The notes: generated from the sequence alone by a model not told the origin. A stretch of 64,000 bases of DNA from Longimicrobium sp. (GCA_036377595.1 DASUYB010000089.1:1-64000); one strand, 5' to 3'; positions 34,085-42,915 are shown, counted from the stretch's first letter. Program-made: numbers and translations.

Positions 34085-35178
34085 AGCTGAAGAACGAGGC
34101 GCTGGTGGGGATGGTGGTGATCGCCGGCATCCTGGTGGCCCTGGCCGGCGCCATCTGGCTCTCGGGGAAGTCGTTCGGCACCCCCACGCGCGAGCTGTCC
34201 GCCGTGTTCGCCGAGGTGGGCGTGCTGGCCGAAGGGAGCCCCGTGAAGTACCGCGGGGTGAAGGTGGGGCGGGTGACGCACATCGAGCTGGCCCCGCGCG
34301 GCGACGGCGTGCTCGTCTCCATGGCGGTGGACGAGCGCGTGGTGCTCCCCCGCGACCCGGGCGTGCTGGTGGAGCCCGAGTCGTTCTTCGGCGACTGGCA
34401 GGCGGCCATCGTGTCGCGCTCGGCGTGGAAGACGCTGGACTTCGTGCAGATGCCCGGCGTGCGCGCGCTTCCCGGCGCCACCATGCCCGACATCACCCAG
34501 CTGACAGCGGTGGCGGCCGACATCGCGGGGAACCTGCAGACGCTCTCCGACCGCATCGGGCTGGCGTTCACCGAGCAGACGGCGCTCGACATCCGCCGCA
34601 CGGTGGGGAACGTGGAGGACATCTCCGGCCAGCTGAAGGGCTTCATCGACCAGCAGACGCGCCTCTACGGGCAGGTCGGGCAGAACGTGCTGGACGCCAC
34701 GGGGAACATCCGCACGGCCACCACCGAGTTCACGCTGACCGCGCGCGACGTGCGGCGCAACTTCAACTCGGGCGACGTGCAGCAGATCCTGGGGAACGCG
34801 CGGCAGGCCAGCGCCAACCTGGAGCAGTTCAGCCGGCAGCTGAACACGGCGGCCAGCGGCGTCCCCGGGCTCGTCGCCAGGACGGACACCACCATCCGCA
34901 CCTTCGGGCAGACGGCGACGACGCTGAACAGCACCATCCAGGGGATGCAGCCCGGGCTGGCGCAGGTGGCGCCCACGCTGGCCCAGGCGCAGCAGGCGAT
35001 GACCACGCTGAACCAGGCGATCCAGAAGATCAACGAGGGGAACGGCACGATGGGCCGCCTGATCGCCGACCCGGCGCTGTACGAGGAGACGCAGCGCGCC
35101 ATCCAGACGCTGCAGCGGCTGATGGCGGACATCCAGCAGAATCCCGGGAAGTACATCGGGCAGCTGCAGGTGTTCTGA
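34081..35178 (+). CDS. mlaD: MlaD-type MCE-domain protein
   Basis: 365 residues; the ATG overlaps the mlaF stop. An N-terminal membrane anchor (VGMVVIAGILVALAGAIWLS) is followed by one MCE domain (about 37-115; LSAVFAEVGVLAEGSPVKYR, GVKVGRVTHIEL). A long helical tail (about 130-365) is rich in Gln/Thr heptads. The tail is longer than in E. coli MlaD, as in many non-proteobacterial homologues, and may form a needle across the periplasm. No mlaB or mlaC gene follows. Confidence 0.92.
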   Translation: MKLKNEALVGMVVIAGILVALAGAIWLSGKSFGTPTRELSAVFAEVGVLAEGSPVKYRGVKVGRVTHIELAPRGDGVLVSMAVDERVVLPRDPGVLVEPESFFGDWQAAIVSRSAWKTLDFVQMPGVRALPGATMPDITQLTAVAADIAGNLQTLSDRIGLAFTEQTALDIRRTVGNVEDISGQLKGFIDQQTRLYGQVGQNVLDATGNIRTATTEFTLTARDVRRNFNSGDVQQILGNARQASANLEQFSRQLNTAASGVPGLVARTDTTIRTFGQTATTLNSTIQGMQPGLAQVAPTLAQAQQAMTTLNQAIQKINEGNGTMGRLIADPALYEETQRAIQTLQRLMADIQQNPGKYIGQLQVF

Positions 35179-35182
35179 AGTG

Positions 35183-35215
35183 GTGAGTGCGTGAGTGCGT
35201 GAGTGCGTGAGTGCG
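35183..35215. repeat. Tandem GAGTGCGT array
   Basis: Four direct copies of an 8-bp unit immediately after mlaD. No opposing arm is present. Confidence 0.85.
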
Positions 35216-35248
35216 TCGAGCCTTGGTGCATCCAGCCCCACGCGCAAA

Positions 35249-35432
35249 GACGTCATCCTGAGGGAGCGCCGCACCGACCCGGCGTCCGCACCGAATTCCG
35301 GCGCTCCCGAAGGATCTATCGCCGGCCCACGAGCGACAGCCGGGCTCACGCGCGGAGGCAGGCCACGGATCCTTCGGCCTGCGACCTTCGGCGCCGGCGC
35401 GATGACGGTGTGGCCGGCCTCGGGCTGACGTC
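35249..35432. repeat. Palindromic dispersed element (GACGTCATCCTGAGG ... GATCCTTCGG ... )
   Basis: The left arm is GACGTCATCCTGAGGGAGCG...CCGAAGGATCTAT. The right arm is GGATCCTTCGGCCTGCGA...CCTCGGGCTGACGTC. It belongs to the family at 788-858, 45381-45572 and 54728-54914 and fills the mlaD-lysC spacer. Confidence 0.8.
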
Positions 35433-35508
35433 CGTCGGTGGCGCGGAGGCCCGACACGGCGACGTGGCGAAGAGCAGGTTCTGACCGTCAACACATCACC
35501 TGATCCAT

Positions 35509-36780
35509 ATGCTGCTGGTCCAGAAGTACGGGGGAACGTCGGTGGGGTCGCCGGAGCGGATCCGCGCGGTGGCGATGCGCGTGGCGAACGCGCGCCGGCG
35601 CGGGCACGACCTTGTGGTCGTCGTCTCCGCGATGGGCGACACGACGGACGACCTGACGACGCTCGCCTCGCTGGTGACGGGACGCGAGCGGCCGCAGGAC
35701 GAGCATCCACGCGAGATGGACATGCTGCTGACCGCCGGTGAGCGCATCGCCGCGGCGCTGCTGACCATGGCCATCCGCGAGCAGGGCTTCGAGGCACGCT
35801 CGTTCACCGGCAGCCAAGCCGCCATCATCACCGACACGCGCCACACCGCCGCCCGCATCCGCGAGGTGAAGGCCGGCCGCGTGCGCGAGGCGCTGGACGA
35901 CGGCTGCATCGCCATCGTCGCCGGCTTCCAGGGCGTGTCGACGGAGAAGGAGATCACCACGCTCGGCCGCGGCGGGTCGGACACCACCGCCGTCGCGCTC
36001 GCCGCCGCGCTGGGGGCGGACGCGTGCGAGATCTACACCGACGTCGACGGCGTCTACACGGCCGACCCGCGGCGCGTCCCCGGCGCGCGGGTGATCCGCC
36101 AGCTGACGCACGCGGAGATGATGGAGATGGCGGCCAACGGGGCGCAGGTCATGCATGGCCGCGCGGTGGACATCGGCGACCGCTTCGGCGTGGACATCCG
36201 CGTGCTGAGCAGCTTCGTGGACGACGGCGGCGACGGGGAGCGCGGGACCCTCATCACCCACAGGGCGCGGACGATGGAAGAGATGGTGGTGACCGGGGTT
36301 GCGCCGAAAGGCGGGCAGGCCAAGCTGGTCCTGCGCGGGCTGGCCCCGGGGATGCAAACGCAGACGGTGCTGCTGGAGGCGCTGGCCGCCGCCGGCATCA
36401 GCGTGGACATGGTCAACGAGAGCTTCGCCGGCGATGGGCGGATGCAGCTGCAGCTGACCGTACCCGAGGAAAGCGCGTCGCAGGCCGAGGAAGTGCTGCG
36501 CGGGGCGCTGGAGCCGCTGGGCGGCGGGCACGTGGCCGCGCACACCGGCCTCTCGCGCATCGCGCTGGTAGGGAACGGGATGACGGGGCGGCCGGGCGTC
36601 TACGCCAGGGCGTACCGCGCGCTGCTCGACGCGGGGATCGAGGTGCAGGGCGTCTCCACCTCGTCCATCTCCATCACCGTCCTGGTCCCCACGGAGCGCG
36701 AGACCGAGGCGGTGCAGGCGCTGCACGGCGCCTTCCGGCTGGAGGAAGCGGGCACGGCCGCCGGGGTCGCGGAACGATAA
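35509..36780 (+). CDS. lysC: Aspartate kinase
   Basis: 423 residues. The kinase signature KYGGTSVGSPERI is at 6-18, VVSAMGDTTDDL follows, and the aspartate/ATP site is FQGVSTEKEITTLGRGGSDT. Two C-terminal ACT domains (about 280-410) make it a lysine/threonine-regulated enzyme type (QTVLLEALAAAGISVDMVNE; YRALLDAGIEVQGVSTSSIS). It makes aspartyl phosphate, the first step to lysine, threonine, methionine and diaminopimelate. asd follows 12 bases later, giving the first two pathway steps in one operon. Confidence 0.94.
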   Translation: MLLVQKYGGTSVGSPERIRAVAMRVANARRRGHDLVVVVSAMGDTTDDLTTLASLVTGRERPQDEHPREMDMLLTAGERIAAALLTMAIREQGFEARSFTGSQAAIITDTRHTAARIREVKAGRVREALDDGCIAIVAGFQGVSTEKEITTLGRGGSDTTAVALAAALGADACEIYTDVDGVYTADPRRVPGARVIRQLTHAEMMEMAANGAQVMHGRAVDIGDRFGVDIRVLSSFVDDGGDGERGTLITHRARTMEEMVVTGVAPKGGQAKLVLRGLAPGMQTQTVLLEALAAAGISVDMVNESFAGDGRMQLQLTVPEESASQAEEVLRGALEPLGGGHVAAHTGLSRIALVGNGMTGRPGVYARAYRALLDAGIEVQGVSTSSISITVLVPTERETEAVQALHGAFRLEEAGTAAGVAER

Positions 36781-36792
36781 AAGGGGAGAACG

Positions 36793-37800
36793 ATGCACGT
36801 TGCGGTACTGGGTGCCACGGGCGCGGTGGGACGGACCATGCTGGACGTCCTGGCCGAGCGGCGGATCAAGGTCGATCGCCTGACGGCGCTGGCCTCGGAG
36901 CGCTCCGCGGGGAAGACGGTGCGCTTCGGCGGGCGCGACGTGACCGTAGAGGCGCCGCGCCCGGGCATCTTCCAGGGCGTGGACGTGGCGCTCTTCTCCG
37001 CCGGCGCCACGCGCTCGAAGGAGTGGGGCCCGCGCGCGGCGGACGAGGGCGCGGTGGTGATCGACAACTCGTCCGCCTGGCGGATGGATCCCGACGTCCC
37101 CCTGGTGGTTCCCGAGGTGAACATGGCCGCGGCGGAAGAGCGGCCGAAGGGGATCATCGCCAACCCCAACTGCTCCACCATCCAGATGGTCGTCGCCCTC
37201 CAGGCGGTGCGGCGGGCGGCGGGGCTCGCGCGCGTGGTGGCCACCACCTACCAGTCCGCCAGCGGCGCGGGCGAGACGGGGCGCGACGCGCTGCTGCGGG
37301 AGCTCGAGGGCGAGGGGCTGCAGGCGGTGAAGCTCGGCGCGCCGGTGGACGGCTCTCCCTTCACTCGCCGCATCGCGGGGAACGTGGTGCCGCAGATCGG
37401 CGACTTCGACGACGAGGGGTGGACGGGCGAGGAGCGGAAGATGATCAACGAGACCCGCAAGATCCTCGGCCTTCCCGACCTTCCCGTCGCCGCGACCTGC
37501 GTGCGCGTTCCCGTCGAGGTCGGCCACAGCGTGCAGGTGATGGTGGAGACGGAGAAGGAGATGCTGCTGGACTCGCTCCGCCGCGCGCTGGTGGTGTTCC
37601 CCGGGATCCTGATGGCGGGGGGGCCGGAGTCGTTCCCCACGCCGCTGGAGATCGCGGGGCGCAACGAGGTGTTCGTGGGCCGGCTGCGGAGCGACCCCGA
37701 CCTGCCGCGCACCTTCCACCTCTGGGTGGTGGCCGACAACCTGCGCAAGGGCGCGGCGACCAACGCCGTGCAGATCCTGGAGCGGCTGGGCGGTGGGTAA
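36793..37800 (+). CDS. asd: Aspartate-semialdehyde dehydrogenase
   Basis: 335 residues, with GGGGAGAACG before the ATG. The N-terminal NADP-binding loop is VLGATGAVGRTMLDVL. The catalytic cysteine is C127 in IANPNCSTIQM. Further conserved segments are TYQSASGAGETG, the RVPV of TCVRVPVEVGHS with the catalytic His, and DNLRKGAATNAVQI at the C-terminus. It reduces aspartyl phosphate from LysC. The 3' end overlaps the Nudix gene by 8 bases. Confidence 0.94.
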   Translation: MHVAVLGATGAVGRTMLDVLAERRIKVDRLTALASERSAGKTVRFGGRDVTVEAPRPGIFQGVDVALFSAGATRSKEWGPRAADEGAVVIDNSSAWRMDPDVPLVVPEVNMAAAEERPKGIIANPNCSTIQMVVALQAVRRAAGLARVVATTYQSASGAGETGRDALLRELEGEGLQAVKLGAPVDGSPFTRRIAGNVVPQIGDFDDEGWTGEERKMINETRKILGLPDLPVAATCVRVPVEVGHSVQVMVETEKEMLLDSLRRALVVFPGILMAGGPESFPTPLEIAGRNEVFVGRLRSDPDLPRTFHLWVVADNLRKGAATNAVQILERLGGG

Positions 37801-38356
37801 GCGGCGCGGACGCGGCGGGCGCGGCGGCGCCATCCGGCCGGTGGTGGAGACCAGCGCGGGCGGGGTCATCTACCGCTGGAGGGACGGCGCCGCGCACGTG
37901 CTGCTGATCCGCGACCGCTACCACCACTGGGGCTTCCCCAAGGGCCACCTCGAGGGAGCGGAGACCGCCGCCGACGCCGCGCTCCGCGAGGTCGTCGAGG
38001 AGACGGGGCTGCAGGAGCTGCGTCTCGGTCCCGAGCTGCGCACGATCGACTGGTTCTTCCGCTTCCGCGGCCGCCTGATCCACAAGTACTGCCACTTCTA
38101 CCTGATCGAATCTCCCGAAGGCGACACCTGTCCCCAGCTGGAGGAGGGGATCACCGAGTGCGTGTGGCTGCCGCTGCACGAGGCCATCGCCAGCATCAGC
38201 TACGACAACGCGCGCGAGGTGCTGGAGATCGCCGCGCGGCTGCTGCTGGGCGATGGGCGGCCGGCGAATCCTCCCGGCCGCGACGGCGGCGACCCGCTGG
38301 ACCTGCACGCGGCGGAGGAGCTGGTGGAGGTGATGGAGGCGGACCGGCGATCCTGA
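37793..38356 (+). CDS. Nudix hydrolase
   Basis: 187 residues from a GTG inside the end of asd. The Nudix box GHLEGAETAADAALREVVEE with TGL fits GX5EX7REUXEEXGU exactly. The HHWGFPKGHLEGAE context and the ETSAGGVIYR opening resemble diadenosine-polyphosphate or dinucleotide hydrolases of the bis(5'-nucleosyl)-tetraphosphatase type. Overlap with asd implies co-expression with lysC-asd. The exact substrate is unknown. A GC hairpin follows at 38378-38413. Confidence 0.87.
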   Translation: MGKRRGRGGRGGAIRPVVETSAGGVIYRWRDGAAHVLLIRDRYHHWGFPKGHLEGAETAADAALREVVEETGLQELRLGPELRTIDWFFRFRGRLIHKYCHFYLIESPEGDTCPQLEEGITECVWLPLHEAIASISYDNAREVLEIAARLLLGDGRPANPPGRDGGDPLDLHAAEELVEVMEADRRS

Positions 38357-38377
38357 TCGAGCTCACCTCGAGCGAAG

Positions 38378-38413
38378 ACGACGGCCTCGCGCGGAAACGC
38401 GTGAGGCCGTCGT
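38378..38413. terminator. Hairpin between convergent Nudix and OMP genes
   Basis: ACGACGGCCTCGCGCG pairs with CGCGTGAGGCCGTCGT around GAAA, with one G-U. There is no long T-tract; it may serve both directions. Confidence 0.55.
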
Positions 38414-38488
38414 GCTTACGGACGGGTGACGATTCGTCGCGGCCCCCTCCCCAGCGCAGCGGCGGAAGGGTCCGTCCCCGCTTCCGCG

Positions 38489-39313
38489 TCAGCGTCCGGC
38501 GCGTGAGTACGGGTGCTCCAGGCTCAGGTAGAGGAACACGCCGCGCTCGCCGCGGCTGGGTCCGATGCCGATGGGCACCGCCACGCCCGGAACCACCTGC
38601 AGCCCCGAGGGGAAGTCGATGGCGAAGCGGACGCCGGGGGAAAGGAGGAGGCTGCTCGCGGCGGCGCGCTCACCGGGGCCGGTGACCTCCTCCTCGCGCG
38701 TCCAGGCCGCCTCCAGCAGCAGGTTCGCCTTCGGATGGACGAGCCAGACCAGGCTCTGGCCCAGGTTCACGCCGGTGGTGCGCGCCTCGTTCCCGTCCGC
38801 GTCGCGGGCGGCGGGCGTCAGCGTGGCCCCGGCGTTGGTGTGGGCCACGACGCCGGCGGAGAGGGTGAGGCTGACCGGGAGGTTCACCTGCACGGCCGCC
38901 CCGCCCGCTCCCCTCCCACGGGCGGCGTCGCCCGTGGGAAGGAGCACGCTCAGCCGCGGCGCCACCGCCAGCGGTCCGCCGGCGGCGCCGGCGAGCTGGT
39001 AGCGGTAGTGGAGCGCGACGTCGCCCACCCCCACCCCGCCGCCGGACGCCCCGCCCGCGTTCTGGAAGGGAAGCGTGAAGCTCGCCTGATGGCGCCGCCC
39101 GAAGAGCGGCCACTCCTGCGTGAAGCCGTACTCCCACGAGCGCCCTCCCCTGGTCAGGGAGACGGCGCTGATGTGCTGCACGACCCCCGACTCCTGGTTG
39201 TAGGCCTCCTCGATCAGGAAGCTGTTGTCCTGGATCGGGGCGGGCGGCGCCGACTGCGCGCGCGCGGACGGCGCCGCGAGCAGGAGGAGGGCGACCGGCA
39301 GAGTACGCTTCAT
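38489..39313 (-). CDS. Outer-membrane-barrel protein of the phenol/MetA-pathway type, in metal operon
   Basis: 274 residues. A signal peptide (MKRTLPVALLLLAAPSARAQ) is followed by alternating amphipathic beta strands ending RGVFLYLSLEHPYSRAGR. NSFLIEEAYNQESGVVQHIS, then RSWEYGFTQEWPLFGRRHQ, resembles the 'MetA-pathway of phenol degradation' barrel family, a loosely defined set of OMPs. It is the last gene of dtxR-like/mco/zip/omp, 25 bases after the ZIP gene. In that setting it may be the outer-membrane pore or receptor for the same metal. Function is inferred. Confidence 0.72.
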   Translation of the reverse strand: MKRTLPVALLLLAAPSARAQSAPPAPIQDNSFLIEEAYNQESGVVQHISAVSLTRGGRSWEYGFTQEWPLFGRRHQASFTLPFQNAGGASGGGVGVGDVALHYRYQLAGAAGGPLAVAPRLSVLLPTGDAARGRGAGGAAVQVNLPVSLTLSAGVVAHTNAGATLTPAARDADGNEARTTGVNLGQSLVWLVHPKANLLLEAAWTREEEVTGPGERAAASSLLLSPGVRFAIDFPSGLQVVPGVAVPIGIGPSRGERGVFLYLSLEHPYSRAGR

Positions 39314-39338
39314 GGCAGGCGTTCCCGGAAACGTGGGT

Positions 39339-40568
39339 TCAGGCGGGCACGAGCAGCCCGGTGGCGTACATCACCAGCAGGCCGGCCAGCAGCCCGGCCG
39401 CGTTCAGCGGGCGCAGGAGCGCGCCGCCCTCGCGCCCGGCCAGCATGCGCCAGAGCACGAACACCACCTGCGCGATGGCGCCCACGCCCACGGCAAAGAA
39501 CAGCGTGGTCCAGAACGGCGAGTGGGTGAAGCCGCCGATCCACGCGCCCACCACCGTGGGCACCCCCGCCAGCGCGCCCAGCAGCAGCAGGCGGCCCGGC
39601 GCCGGCCGCTCGCGCGCGAGCGGGGCCACGATCCCCAGCCCCTCGGTGGTGTTGTGGATCAGGAAGCCCACCACCAGGAAGGTGCCCAGCGCGATCTCGC
39701 CCGTGGCGTAGGCGCTCCCGATCAGCAGCCCCTCGCCCAGGTTGTGCAGCCCGATCCCCGCCGCCACCAGCGTGGCCACGGCCCACGGCGTGGCGGCGCC
39801 CGCGCCGGACCTGCCGCGCCGCCCCAGCGCGCCCAGTGCCAGCGGCGTGCCCGCCACCCCCAGCAGCACCAGCCCGGTTCCCTGGTACGGACCGGGAACG
39901 CGCCCCGCGAACTCCAGCGCCTCGCCCAGCGCGTCGACCCCCAGGAACACCAGCAGCCCCACCGTCAGGCTCAGGAAGAAGTCGACCCAGCGGCGCTCGA
40001 GCGTGCGCAGGAAGGGGAGCCAGAGCAGCCCCAGGAAGACGGGGATCACCCCCGCGTAGATCCCCAGCAGCGCGAAGGTGCCCACGAAGCGGCCGCTGGC
40101 CCGCGGCGTCTCGGTGGCCACCGCCACCTCGCCGTCGAAGGTCAGCCCGGTGGCGGTCACCAGCTTCACCGCCACCGGCTCGCCCTCCACCCAGGGATAG
40201 GGGATGGTCACGGTGCGCCGCTCCAGCCGGCCCAGGGTGCGGCCGCCGTCGAGCGAGTGCGCCCACGCCGCGTCGTCCACCAGCACCTGCGCGATGGTCA
40301 CGGGCTCGGGCCCGCTGTTGACCACCGACACGCGCAGCTCGCCCGGCCGGGGAAGGGTGATCCGCTCCACCGTGAGCTCCTCGACGGGCGGAAAGCCCTT
40401 GCGGAACACGCCGACCGGGCCGAAGCGCAGGAAGGCCAGCACCAGCACGGCCAGCAGGAGGAGCGGGCCGGCGCCCTTCGCCCACCCCGGGAGCGCGCGC
40501 CGCGGGCCCGGCGCGGGAGGCGCGGCCTCTCCGCGCGGCCCGGGCGGCGCCGTCAGCGTCTCAGGCAT
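39339..40568 (-). CDS. ZIP-family metal transporter with extra N-terminal extracytoplasmic domain
   Basis: 409 residues. After one membrane helix (about 33-50) comes a roughly 100-residue beta-rich domain (about 60-160; VERITLPRPGELRVSVVNSG), which normal ZIP proteins lack. The ZIP helices follow, with both metal-site motifs: GIGLHNLGEGLLIGSA and GFLIHNTTEGLGIVAPL. ZIP proteins carry Zn, Fe or Mn into the cytosol. The gene overlaps the multicopper oxidase by 8 bases, tying transport to an oxidase and a DtxR-type regulator. Confidence 0.88.
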   Translation of the reverse strand: MPETLTAPPGPRGEAAPPAPGPRRALPGWAKGAGPLLLLAVLVLAFLRFGPVGVFRKGFPPVEELTVERITLPRPGELRVSVVNSGPEPVTIAQVLVDDAAWAHSLDGGRTLGRLERRTVTIPYPWVEGEPVAVKLVTATGLTFDGEVAVATETPRASGRFVGTFALLGIYAGVIPVFLGLLWLPFLRTLERRWVDFFLSLTVGLLVFLGVDALGEALEFAGRVPGPYQGTGLVLLGVAGTPLALGALGRRGRSGAGAATPWAVATLVAAGIGLHNLGEGLLIGSAYATGEIALGTFLVVGFLIHNTTEGLGIVAPLARERPAPGRLLLLGALAGVPTVVGAWIGGFTHSPFWTTLFFAVGVGAIAQVVFVLWRMLAGREGGALLRPLNAAGLLAGLLVMYATGLLVPA

Positions 40569-41643
40569 GGGGCTCCTCCCGGACGTCGAACACGCCCGTC
40601 CACCCGAGCTCGGCGAACTCGCTCTGGTGCGCGTGGAACATGTACTTCCCCGGGTACTTGAACGAGAACTCCAGCACGGCGCGCTCGCCCTGGCAGAGCA
40701 TCACCGTGTCGGTGTACTCGTAGCGCTCCAGGTCTGTCCCCGTGCGGTAGCAGCGGAACAGGTTCCCGTGCAGGTGCAGCGAGTTGATCAGGTCGAACTC
40801 GGTCACGTTCACCAGGTACAGCCGCACCAGCTCGCCCAGGCGCACGGGGATGGGGTGCTTCTGGTAGTGGTGCGCCACCGTGTTCACCGCGTAAACCTCG
40901 TTCTCGCCGTCGAGGTTGGTGTCGAAGCCGTTCATCACCATCACCAGCTCGCGCGCCGGGGGGCGGCCGCCGCGGGGGTCGATGATGAAGGTGCCGTACA
41001 GCCCCTTGTGCAGATGGCGCTTGAGGGGAACGGCGTGGCAGTGGTAGAGGTGGAGGCCGAAGGGCTCGGCGTCGAACTCGTAGAGGAAGCTCCCCCCCGG
41101 CGGCACGATCTCGAACGAGCCGTCCATCCCGGCGGGGTGGATGCCGTGGAAGTGGATGGTGTGCGGGTGGCTGCCGGCGTTGGCGAAGCGCACGCGCAGG
41201 CGGTCGCCCTCGGTGCAGCGGATGGTGGGCCCCGGCACCTGGCCGTTGTACGTCCACGCGGGGAAGAAGACGCCCGGCGCCACCTCGATCTCGCGCTCCA
41301 TCGCCACGATCTCGTACTCGCGCAGCGTCTGCCCCGAGGCCAGGCGCGACACCTTGCCGCCGTCGAAGTGGCCCAGGAACGCCGCCGGGTCGAACCCGCC
41401 CGGCCGCAGCTCGCCCACGGCCATCATGCTCTCGTGCGAGCCATGCGCGCCCAGGTGGCCGCCGCCGGTCACTACGCCCGCCAACCCGGCGGCGGCGGCG
41501 TGCCGGGGAAGCGCCAGTGCGCCGGCGGCGGTGGCCAGCGCGGCGCCGCCCAGCACGCCCGCGCGCAGCAGCTCGCGGCGGGTGAGCCCGGGGGTAGAAA
41601 GCGCCGGCTCGACTCCGGCGGTGGGGCCGTCGTCCACGTACAT
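40561..41643 (-). CDS. Two-domain multicopper oxidase with Tat signal
   Basis: 360 residues. The Tat signal is TRRELLRAGVLGGAALATAA near residue 21. Two cupredoxin domains follow. Copper-ligand motifs are HPHTIHFHGIHP, HLYHCHAVPLKRHLHKG (type 1 Cys/His), NSLHLHGNLF and MFHAHQSEFAELGWTG. This two-domain layout, with the type 1 copper in domain 1, is related to copper nitrite reductases and small laccases. Export in folded form by Tat suits a copper enzyme. Operon partners (DtxR-type regulator, ZIP) suggest metal-ion oxidation or homeostasis rather than denitrification. Confidence 0.88.
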   Translation of the reverse strand: MYVDDGPTAGVEPALSTPGLTRRELLRAGVLGGAALATAAGALALPRHAAAAGLAGVVTGGGHLGAHGSHESMMAVGELRPGGFDPAAFLGHFDGGKVSRLASGQTLREYEIVAMEREIEVAPGVFFPAWTYNGQVPGPTIRCTEGDRLRVRFANAGSHPHTIHFHGIHPAGMDGSFEIVPPGGSFLYEFDAEPFGLHLYHCHAVPLKRHLHKGLYGTFIIDPRGGRPPARELVMVMNGFDTNLDGENEVYAVNTVAHHYQKHPIPVRLGELVRLYLVNVTEFDLINSLHLHGNLFRCYRTGTDLERYEYTDTVMLCQGERAVLEFSFKYPGKYMFHAHQSEFAELGWTGVFDVREEPHA

Positions 41644-41657
41644 CGTTCCTCTCTCGT

Positions 41658-42119
41658 TCAGGCCGCGCCGGGCGCGGCTCCCATGATGTCCGGCACCGTC
41701 CTCCGCACCGCACCCGGGCGGGCAGGGATCGGCGCGCCGTGCGGGTCGTGCTCGGGACTGCCGAGGAAGCGCGCCATCGCCTCGACGAGCTCGTCCGACG
41801 CGGCGTGCTCCAGCCGCTCGGCCTCGGGATGCACGGCGTCGGGGCGGAAGCCGAGGGTGCGCACCAGGAAGGTTTCCAGGATCCGGTGCCGCCGCAGCAC
41901 GCGGACGGCCTCGTGGCGCCCGCGCAGGGTGAGCCGGGCGCCGTGATACGGCTCGTAGTCCACCAGGCCGGCCTCGGCCAGGCGCTTCAGCATGGCTGTG
42001 GCCGCCGCCGCGCTCACGCCCAGCAGGTCGGCCAGCACCACCGTGCGCGCCTCCTCGGCCCGGTTGGCGAGCGCCAGCAGGGCCTTGAGATAGTCTTCGA
42101 CGGTGGCAGTCAGGCGCAT
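41658..42119 (-). CDS. DtxR/MntR-family metal-dependent repressor
   Basis: About 153 residues from MRLTATVEDYLKALLALANR (an upstream TTG at 42128 is possible). The winged-helix HTH is LADLLGVSAAAATAMLKRLA plus GLVDYEPYHGARLTLRGR. The metal-binding/dimerisation domain is EAVRVLRRHRILETFLVRTL, then HPEAERLEHAASDELVEAM, with the usual His/Glu ligands. No C-terminal SH3-like domain is present, as in MntR. It is first in the operon and a DtxR-like palindrome lies in its promoter, so autoregulation with Mn or Fe is likely. Confidence 0.9.
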   Translation of the reverse strand: MRLTATVEDYLKALLALANRAEEARTVVLADLLGVSAAAATAMLKRLAEAGLVDYEPYHGARLTLRGRHEAVRVLRRHRILETFLVRTLGFRPDAVHPEAERLEHAASDELVEAMARFLGSPEHDPHGAPIPARPGAVRRTVPDIMGAAPGAA

Positions 42120-42145
42120 GGGTATCAACAGGTCCGAAGTCTTTA

Positions 42146-42161
42146 TTTAGACTAATCTAAA
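42146..42161. promoter_or_regulatory. DtxR/MntR-type operator TTTAGACTAATCTAAA
   Basis: A 16-bp palindrome with only the central bases imperfect. It matches the general DtxR-family box (TTTAGGCTAGCCTAAA type). On the minus strand a TTGACG (42171-42176) lies just upstream, so the box covers the -10 region of the regulator/oxidase/ZIP operon. Confidence 0.82.
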
Positions 42162-42374
42162 ATTTTTCTTCGTCAAGACGCATCTACCGCAAAAATTCCA
42201 TCTCCTCTTGGTGAAGACGTCGATCGAAACAGATGCCTGTCGGGCTAGAAGCTTGCGCCGACGCGGGTTGCGGTGTGCGATGGAGGTCTGGAGCGATGGC
42301 CATGCGAGGAACTGCGAGCGGTGCCGGGAGAACCGTCTCCCGGCGCCGCTTCTTCATCCCCCTGCCCCGCCCTT

Positions 42375-42596
42375 TCAGGCGAAGCGGCGGCGGGCGTAGC
42401 GGGCGATGGGGACCAGCGCCGCGGCGGTGGTCAGCGCGTGGCCGGTCAGGCGCAGCGCGCGGTGGTCCTTGTCGCGCAGCTTCTTCCCCGCCCAGCGGCT
42501 GGCGCCCGCGACGGCCGCCGCCTGGAGGCCCTCCAGCGCCAGGAACGTAAGCCCGGCCCGCTTCGCCAGGTTCAGGATCCGTCTACGCTTGCCCAT
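42375..42596 (-). CDS. Small hypothetical membrane-associated protein
   Basis: 73 residues; GGAGG 8 bases before MGKRRRILNLAKRAG makes the start firm. A basic N-terminus is followed by two moderately hydrophobic helices (TFLALEGLQAAAVAGASRWA; GHALTTAAALVPIARYA). No family is recognised. It lies between the metal operon and the divergent 3D-domain gene. A short 5' frame extension upstream is unsupported. Confidence 0.65.
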   Translation of the reverse strand: MGKRRRILNLAKRAGLTFLALEGLQAAAVAGASRWAGKKLRDKDHRALRLTGHALTTAAALVPIARYARRRFA

Positions 42597-42721
42597 CTCG
42601 TTTCCTCCGTTGTAGTTACGGCATCTCTCGCTTGCCGTTTTCCATCGCAGGAAGCGTGCGCGATCCATCTCGCATCTGCTCCAGCAAACCGTCGCAGAGG
42701 GGAAACATGCGGATCATTTCA

Positions 42722-42750
42722 TTGCGGCGTCTCCATTGGGGACGTACTAT
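42722..42750 (+). promoter_or_regulatory. Probable promoter of the 3D-domain gene
   Basis: TTGCGG (42722-42727), 17-base spacer and TACTAT (42745-42750), about 165 bases before the start at 42916. Confidence 0.5.
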
Positions 42751-42915
42751 ACGCGCGCTTCCCCACCCCGCCATGGACCACCCGGGCGACGCGAACTCGG
42801 CGGCGCGTGGTGAAGCACTGCCGGTCTGGACATGGTGAGGGGAGCGCCGCGCCACCGTTGCGGTTTCGGGCGGAAGCGTGGTGGGGTGGATCCGAAACCT
42901 GTTCCCGGAGGGGAA

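Noticed and set aside
40561-41643. Copper nitrite reductase (NirK)
   Set aside because: The oxidase has two cupredoxin domains and a similar Cys/His loop, but it lies in a DtxR/ZIP operon without denitrification genes and the ligand pattern is not a clear NirK match.
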